From Mermis nigrescens (taxonomy: Eukaryota > Nematoda > Enoplea > Mermithida > Mermithidae): a stretch of 64,000 nt of DNA. Made by a program: the position numbers and the translations under genes. Positions within the stretch are counted from its first letter, which is position 1, and every line of letters starts with the position of its first letter. The notes under the pieces were generated by a model. It was not told the DNA's origin. It ran no database searches and worked only from the letters and a program-made list of their open reading frames with translations. The DNA lies in assembly GCA_036768485.1 (NCBI GenBank), contig JAVLUZ010000143.1:1669633-1733632 (forward strand). The letters run 5' to 3'. Below are positions 57,690 through 64,000 of the stretch, in pieces.

Positions 57690-59150
57690 GATCGATTTTA
57701 GGTTTAAGAAAAGAATTAAGACTTTCGAACAAAAGTACCAATCATATGGAATTTACCTATCCGTCCACTCTGAGAGTCGAAATCCTCGACGTTGGAAACT
57801 CCGACCTAACCCTCGGTATATCCGAAACCCCTGGGTAGGTTTTTTCTAATTTATTTCAATGTAGAATACACGACCAAGTTGCCGGACAACAAAATAACAC
57901 AAAAGAAAAACAAAACGCTCTCCACTATACAAGCGAGCAACTCCCCACGAGACTAACTACGATGGCCTCATAGGACCATTACAGTAAAATAAACAAACGT
58001 CAAAATAGCATAATACTGGAACTCTTTTAAATCACAACGAATGTTCTAGATTAATACAAGCGGTATGCATGAAACGATCACTATTATCATATACTTAACT
58101 CTATGTTACCGGACAAGTATCTTATTGTTTTTATTATTGAAAATTGGGGAAAATGTGGGAAGACCGAAGGCATAGCCCACAGTACACTATCGTAGATAGC
58201 TACTAGTATTGGCTATGTAGTGGCTACCGCGAACTGCTAAGGCAAGTTCGCCAAAACGTGTAACTCTCGTAGTTACACATACCATAGTGCTTTCTTCAGT
58301 ATGTGGCGCGTCAAACAAATTGCTGCAATAATCTAAACGGTAAAATATTCCACTACCGTAGTAAGCCGTGCGATAACGGGCCTTTTGGAATGGAACAGAC
58401 TATAGGATATAAAGAGGTGTCCAAATATTCGCACCAACATAATTTCGCTTAAAGGCTTTCTGCCAACCTTATTTGCTGTATCATATATAATTTCATGGTC
58501 GCCACTCGCCACCATAGGTGGGCCTTTTTTGGCCCACTCTGTAGGATAGAGTGCGAAATAGGGTTGCTATAGTTAACGATTTTAAAACGAAAAATATCGT
58601 TAACGACGTGGTTTTGGGTCGTTGTTTACGAAACGATATCTTTTTTCGGGAGTCGTCGTCAACAAAAACGATATTAATTTTGGTAAATAATATCGTGAAA
58701 ATAAGGTTAGTATTTCTGTACATGTGTACATTTGATCCTGTTGCCGATCCTCGGAGGCGTTTTACCCACACGTATGTATATGTACATTAGGCGTGGGTAG
58801 TTGGGAGCTCAAGTATGGGACATCTGTGTTCTGAGGGAGCCAAAAAATTTAAAAAATGCTTTTAAGGCTAAAAACCAATGGGTATCACTACCTACACGTC
58901 TAAAACACTGTTATTCAACGTTTCAGACACTTTTTTCGAGAAAACAAAAACAAAAAATATTGAAAAAGTATGTAAAAATTGAGTGAATTGAAAAGAAATA
59001 TAGTCAACAGATGTGTATATGGCGCAAAGCGCCGAAAATTAGTGACTTCTGAGCCAAAAATGAGCTAGAAAAACGTATAAAAGGTCACACTTTTCACAAT
59101 ATTCACAAAAAAGCGACAACTCAAGAGGTTGCTCGCAGCGCAGTCACACA
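57690..59150. other. No gene recognised; small repeats
   Basis: 58376-58402 carries a family A-like terminus ('ggaacagactatagg'). 58513-58541 is a small E-type hairpin (CATAGGTGGGCC..GGCCCACTCTG). 58560-58715 has AT-rich 'aacgatatt' motifs that recur at 60825-60940. No gene seen. Confidence 0.4.
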
Positions 59151-59159
59151 GAATCTTGA

Positions 59160-59960
59160 AAGGGGGTTGTGGAGGAGATATTTTCATCCCCCAGAACATT
59201 TTGACACTGGAAAAATTTTTTCATCCTCAGAATCTGCGAGTTTTTTACAAAAGTTTCTTAGAATTTCGAAGAAAAGGTGCTGTTTTAAATGTTTTTAGTC
59301 ATTTATTTGCTCGAAAGCGTCAAATATTTGGCGCTTCGCGCTATATACCCATGTTTTAAATATATTTTGTCCAATTTGTTCGACTTTTTTTCGAAATTTT
59401 TTATTTTTATGCTCTAGGAAGAAGAAAATCGTAAGAAACACCGAAAAACAATGTTTTTGACGCGTACCCACCCACCATACATATATATACAGCATGGGAA
59501 TTCTGGGGGTTCCGGCCCTTAAATTTTTTAAAAAGTGCCTTTTTTGGTCGAAAAACGATAAGTTCACGTAAAAAAACATTGTTTTTTGACATTTCAGACA
59601 ATCCTCGCTCTTTCTAGAACACAAAAACGTACAACAAATTTTAATTAAATTTGGAAAAATTGAGTAAATTGAAAATAAAGTCAAAAAATGTGCATATGGC
59701 ACGAAGCGCCAAAAATTTGAGATTTTTGAGTTAAAAATGAGCTAAAAGCGCTTAAAAAAGCACATTTTTTACAACTTTCACTGACTTTCACAAAAAATCG
59801 TTAATCGCAGCCATTTTGCGGGGGGTCAGCTGCCATTCTGGGGGTCAAAACCCCCAGAACACGTCTGGTACCCACTATTTTTAGGTCCTAAAAGGCACAA
59901 ATTTCACCCCACCTTAGAATTCCCATGTTATGCATCTCTGAACATAGCCATTTCGCAGAG
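59160..59960 (+). repeat. Family D dispersed repeats (copies D4 and D5)
   Basis: 59160-59530 follows the D3 order, with GGCGCTTCGCG at 59330, 'atgctctaggaag' and CAGCATGGGAATTCTGGGGG. 59530-59950 is a second, inverted-then-direct set ending GAATTCCCATGTTATGCA. Boundaries are approximate. Confidence 0.55.
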
Positions 59961-60059
59961 TGAGGGGTAAAATGCCATTTTGGAAGTCAAATCCCCAAAC
60001 CTACCCCCAAGAAAACGTTATGGCTTACTCCCTAGAATCTGAAAAATCCACCGCTAAGA

Positions 60060-60154
60060 TCAATGATCCCCAGAATTGAATTTTCGGCATGCTTTATTGT
60101 TTTTTTTGCCGATTTTAACCCTCCCTCAGAATTTAATTGCTGCCCACGTATGGT
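60060..60154. mobile_element. Family E fragment (right end)
   Basis: Begins 'ccccagaattgaattttcgg' and ends GCTGCCCACGTATG, ten bases before MITE A4. Internally deleted relative to full copies. Confidence 0.5.
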
Positions 60155-60164
60155 CTTAACACCT

Positions 60165-60609
60165 ATAGTCTGTTTCAACGGGTTTGGGCATAAATTTAAA
60201 AAAAGTTTGCCCGACAAGAAGCCAACAGATTGCGATTATAGCATTGATTTGATATATAATTATTGTAATCCGTCGGCTTACTTTCGAAAAAAATTCTTAA
60301 AATATATGTTCAAACTTATGTGGAACAGACCATAGGTGGGCAGCACCAAAATTCTGGGGGGTGCAAGATTTTTCAAAGATCAAAAAAGGGTCTTAAAAAT
60401 GATGTTATGGCGAAAAAACACCATTTTTCAAAGTTCCTCATCGAGTACCATCTATAAGCATCAAAAAATTGCGAAAAAAAAACAAAAAAATTTCCAAGAA
60501 ATGAATTCTGGGGGAGGATTTCGGTTCCTTGGGGGGACGTATTCGAACTTCTGGGGGTGCATATCTCCCAGCTCCCCTCCCCCACGCCCACGTGTGAAAC
60601 AGACTATAG
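60165..60609. mobile_element. TIR MITE, family A (copy A4), interrupted by E2
   Basis: CTATAGTCTGTTTCAACGG at the left, 'aaacagactatag' at the right. The internal order matches A2 and A3. The family E element lies in the right terminal repeat. Confidence 0.78.
60331..60596. mobile_element. hAT-like MITE, family E (copy E2), nested in A4
   Basis: 266 bp, CATAGGTGGGCAGCACC to CACGCCCACGTGTG. Flanks GAACAGAC/AAACAGAC are duplicated A4 terminus sequence with one mismatch. Same orientation and internal order as E1. Confidence 0.83.
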
Positions 60610-62040
60610 GCCACATGCGAAAAATGCGTTGCTCAAAATATTATTCATTTGTACCCAACATGATCGGTTGGTAAGAAAGCTATCGCTTCTTTCGCTTACG
60701 CTGATTGGTTGATTTGTTGATGCTTTTAGATCGCCTTATTGTAAACAGTCTCAAGAATTTTGAAACAGACTAAAGAACAACGATAAAAAGATGAAAATAG
60801 GAAAAATGCTACATATAATTTAAAAAACGATATTAATATCATCAACGATATTTTTTGAGGTCGTCGTTTATGTTAACGAAACAAAATTTTTTCTGAGAAA
60901 ATATCGTTTGCGACAAAACGATATTTTTTCCACTAAAGGTAAGAACGCTTGTGCGAAAACTTTAAATAGGTAAAATACGGTTGATGGCCTTATTTATAGT
61001 CTGTTTCAAGTTTGGGTACGACCTCGAATATTTTCATGAGTGGATCCGTGATTAGCGCCAACGTTGATTTACTCCCTCCCTTGAAAATTCATAAAAATTC
61101 TTCTCCAATCAATAGAGCATGAAAGCTATACTCGAAGTTATTGACTAAATTGTTTCTTATTTGTCGATTCAATGAGTCGAAAATTGAAATATTAAAGGAG
61201 AAATGAAATAAAAATGTTGTCTCTGAAGGCGAATAGTGAAAAGATTTAGATCCGGGCAGCAAACATTACATTTGCATGAAACACTATGTGATTTGCTATC
61301 CACAAGTAAATGGAAAAGACCCAATTGAGCAAAAGATCGTGCAAGTGTGATAAATACCTATACATTTGTACTAGCTACGAATAAATTCATCGAAGTGCGA
61401 AAAAACAAAAAAATTTTAAAAATTGAATTCTGGGGGAGTATTTTGGTTTCTGAGGGGGTATTTTAATTTCTGGGGGTGCATACCCCTACCCTCCGACGCC
61501 CAGGTATGATATAGGGTCGGTCGGTACCTACTTAAATTATATGTACATTTAGACTTATTGCTGGACAATGTATTCATTATGTATACACATTCAGTAGACT
61601 TTTTCTGTTTAATAACTTTTTTGAAAATATCTATATTGCGCGAGCGTTAATGCTGGAAAAAACATCATTTTCGGAACGAGTGAGTTACATATTGTAGGTA
61701 AGTTAGAAATTGTTTTTCGCTGTAATGCTCGCTCGCCATAAAAGATATTAATATTTTCGTGTAGGTACGTATACTTGTGTTTAATGCATATGTGCAATGC
61801 TAAATGTCAACTGAGCAAAACGTATGAGAAAACTTGAAAAGCCTATAAAACAAAATATTGCTTGCATACATTCGCTCCTAGATGAAATTCGATATGAACA
61901 GCCGGTGAAAAAAGCTGCATTCGCGATCGAGCTGGCTGTTTAGACACGAAGAATAGCTCAATTTATTTCCTAGTTCGCCTGTGTTTAAATATTTCGACCC
62001 TGGTAAATATTTTGAATTTTTCGGTGAAATTATTCGTGGA
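60610..62040. other. Upstream region of the host-like gene; MITE fragments
   Basis: Contains family A-like fragments ('gaaacagacta' near 60760, 'tatagtctgtttcaagtttg' at 61000) and a family E right-end fragment (about 61399-61508, ending GCCCAGGTATG). From about 61860 to 62042 no repeat is recognised; this would hold the promoter and 5' UTR of the gene beginning at 62043. Confidence 0.45.
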
Positions 62041-62042
62041 TC

Positions 62043-63468
62043 ATGTCAGGTACAGCACTTGCAGCAACTCAACAAAAACTTCAACTCGGTGAGCAACGTC
62101 GTAACTGCAAGAACATTTTTATTTTATAGAATTGTATCAAATTTTATTCACCAATTCGTAAATGTCGTATTGGTAGTAAAAACGCCATGAGCGTTGATAT
62201 TTGTAATTGTTCTATCTGAAGGAGAAAGGATGTTGCGTGAATAAATATGAAAAAATAAGTGCCAAGTGCCGAAAAAATGAGAAATCAGATTTTACCATCG
62301 GATCGTTGATAATCAAATTTGAGTGTAGCATTATATGCTGTTTTAAACATATGAAGCTCGATTAAAGTCCTTAATTATTTTAGAAAGCCAAAAATGTTCG
62401 GGTTTTCTCTAGCCCCACGCAACCTGGCCCTTCTGAAAATTTGCAAAGTTTTTAAACTTCGCCCTTGCATGTTAGACGCGGCATGCAGCTTTTCATTGTC
62501 AGAGACATAATATCATTGGTGAATAACATTTAGAGTTGGGCATATATGTAGCTTTATTTTTACGCTGACATAATTAGATTTTGCTTCGTAAAATACGCAT
62601 ATCAATTTTTGGTGTATGATCCATATTAACCAGCTGTTTCTTTCCAGAAATGTCCAACTTTGCTCTTAAATTCGTAATGTGATCTGAGTAATTTTCATCA
62701 TCACTCTGATGTACATACGTAATGCTATACTAATTCGCAGAAAAATATAATTTGCTTTCTTCGAATTCGGCAATTTGATAATAAAACGAATTCATCAATA
62801 TGATAAAAATATAAATAGATTAAAAATTTAAACATGAAATTTTTTAAGATAAGTCCGTCCGATAAAGTTCAGTGTCGTATAAATTCATGTTGCAAGTGTA
62901 CAATATTTTTTAGGTCGCTTAAAAAGCTTGATAAATAAATACCTAATGATATTTAAATGAAAACAATATTAAGATATCACTAAAAGCAGAATTTCGGGTG
63001 TTGCTGTCATGATCAATTTAGTCTCAAAATCGCCTTTTGAGGTGCCAAACGACTATCACCGAATGATGTACTGTAATTTTTGGCTAGCAAATCATGAATA
63101 GTGATGCCAAGAACTGGCAGAAAATCATTTTCATTTCACCAATATTCGTAGTTTGAACTAAAAACCAAATGTGTCCTTTTTCCGAACACTCTATTGTACA
63201 TGTTTTAAGCAACGTATTTAAATGCTTGTCATTGTTATAATAGTTATGCGAAAGATGAGCTTCCGGTGAATCAGACATTGATCTAGTGCGTCAAAACTTT
63301 GCTAACATTAACTTGTAACTTTAGATGCAGCTAAACAAGAAATTGGCAAAGCATACGCTATTTTGATGAACGGTTATCAAAAAGCCGACTGGAAGGTCAC
63401 TAGTCAAATATACGGACCAAACTGCTCCATCTTGGCACCTGGAAAAGCGACCATTAAAGGCAGGGAAG
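62043..63468 (+). CDS. SnoaL/NTF2-like protein, exons 1 and 2 (gene continues off the right edge)
   Basis: Exon 1 (62043-62088) starts at ATG and encodes MSGTALAATQQKLQL, ending in phase 1 before a good donor, G/GTGAGC. Exon 2 (63325-63468) follows an acceptor 'aactttag', keeps phase (the split codon becomes Asp) and encodes 48 residues, ending again in phase 1 before G/GTGAAT. The joined 63 residues begin with a helix (AKQEIGKAYAILMNGYQKAD), then W, then IYGPNCSILAPG and IKGRE. The pattern Y-x(2-3)-C/A-x-hydrophobic-x-PG-x(4)-GRE is typical of the SnoaL-like/DUF4440 branch of the NTF2-like cone-shaped fold, usually small proteins of ~120-150 residues. The substrate is unknown for most animal members. 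The remaining exons lie beyond base 64000. Gene structure is inferred from splice signals and phase only. Confidence 0.62.
62089..63324 (+). other. Intron 1 of the SnoaL/NTF2-like gene
   Basis: 1236 bases, GTGAGC at the donor and CTTTAG at the acceptor. AT-rich; none of the window's repeat families is recognised inside, in contrast to nearly everything to the left. Confidence 0.55.
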
Positions 63469-63570
63469 GTGAATCTGACTAACTTACAGTATATTTTTCT
63501 CACAGTTTGAGAAAAGCAGTCTGGGTCATAGATGCGTAGCATGGCCAATCTGGGGGGTAGGGGTGGTCAG

Positions 63571-63989
63571 CACACCTGGGAGTGGGGAGTTTGGCGGGGA
63601 CGCACCCCCTCCCCCGAGAAACCAAAATACCCCTGCCCTTAGAATTTGATTTTTGAATTTTTTTGGTTTTTTGCGCATTCTTTTGATGCCAATAGATAGT
63701 GCTCGATAGGAAACGTTGCAAAATTATGTTTTTCCGCCATACCACCACACCTGGGTGTGGGGGGTTCAGGCACCCCTGGAAACCAAAATACCCCCGAGAA
63801 ATCCAAAATACCCCCAGAATTCAGTTTTTGAAATTTTTTTCGTTTTTTCGCAGTTTTTTGATGCCAATGGATAGTGCTCGATGAGAAACGTCGAAAAATA
63901 GTGTTTTTTCGCCATAACACCATTTTTAAGGCCATTTTTTACCTTTGAATAATCTTGCACCCCCAGAATTTTGGTGCCGCCCACCTATG
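63571..63989. mobile_element. hAT-like MITE, family E (copy E3), with duplicated left end
   Basis: 419 bp, CACACCTGGGAGTGGGG to GCCGCCCACCTATG, flanked by a perfect 8-bp duplication GTGGTCAG (63563-63570, 63990-63997). A second left end, CACACCTGGGTGTGGGG, occurs inside at about 63746, so the copy has one and a half units. It lies in intron 2 of the host-like gene. Confidence 0.85.
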
Positions 63990-64000
63990 GTGGTCAGTCA

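Noticed and set aside
58513..58541. Small hairpin as a transcription terminator
   Set aside because: It consists of two family E-type termini back to back (CATAGGTGGGCC), so it is a MITE remnant.

Overview
The window is eukaryotic nuclear DNA, AT-rich, with one 100-N assembly gap (5254-5353). It is built almost entirely of transposable elements. The insertion types (Ty3/Gypsy, a Jockey/CR1-type LINE, many hAT-like MITEs with 8-bp target duplications) and the one spliced host-like gene suggest an arthropod, probably an insect. I cannot name the species from sequence alone.

Layout. 0.7-4.8 kb: hAT-like MITEs (family B) and a C/G-rich repeat family (D). 5.35-6.1 kb: a ~267-bp tandem repeat. 6.15-9.9 kb: a long-TIR element (F), two foldback-like elements with GGCGCC-repeat arms (H), and a three-deep nest of insertions. 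11.7-13.4 kb: a hAT element with a decayed transposase. 13.4-15.0 and 23.5-27.2 kb: inverted copies of one repeat block. 15.8-17.75 kb: an unusually GC-rich coding-like island. 27.8-28.6 kb: family C. 29.0-30.46 kb: the endonuclease half of a LINE. 30.5-32.7 kb: a 21-bp tandem array. 33.9-39.8 kb: nested hAT-like elements. 41.27-43.05 kb: a foldback element with ~180-bp internal repeats.

43.74-57.68 kb: a 13.9-kb Ty3/Gypsy-type LTR retrotransposon on the minus strand. It has gag, then protease-RT-RNase H-integrase, then about 4 kb of extra coding sequence where an envelope gene would normally sit. The first extra ORF reads as a DEDDy-type 3'-5' exonuclease domain (RNase D/WRN-exo fold); the second is a long low-complexity Arg/Gln/Asp-rich protein. 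The element is inactive: in-frame TGA codons, several one-base frameshifts, a MITE inside gag and a changed protease active-site motif.

62.0-64.0 kb, plus strand: two exons that join in phase, with good splice sites, and encode the start of a small SnoaL/NTF2-like protein. This is the only likely host gene I can support, and it runs off the right edge.

Most promising novelty: the exonuclease-bearing Gypsy lineage. Next: the nested insertions, which give direct empty-site evidence of transposition, and a 13-nt hairpin (GGCGCTTCGCGCC) shared by several otherwise different MITE families.
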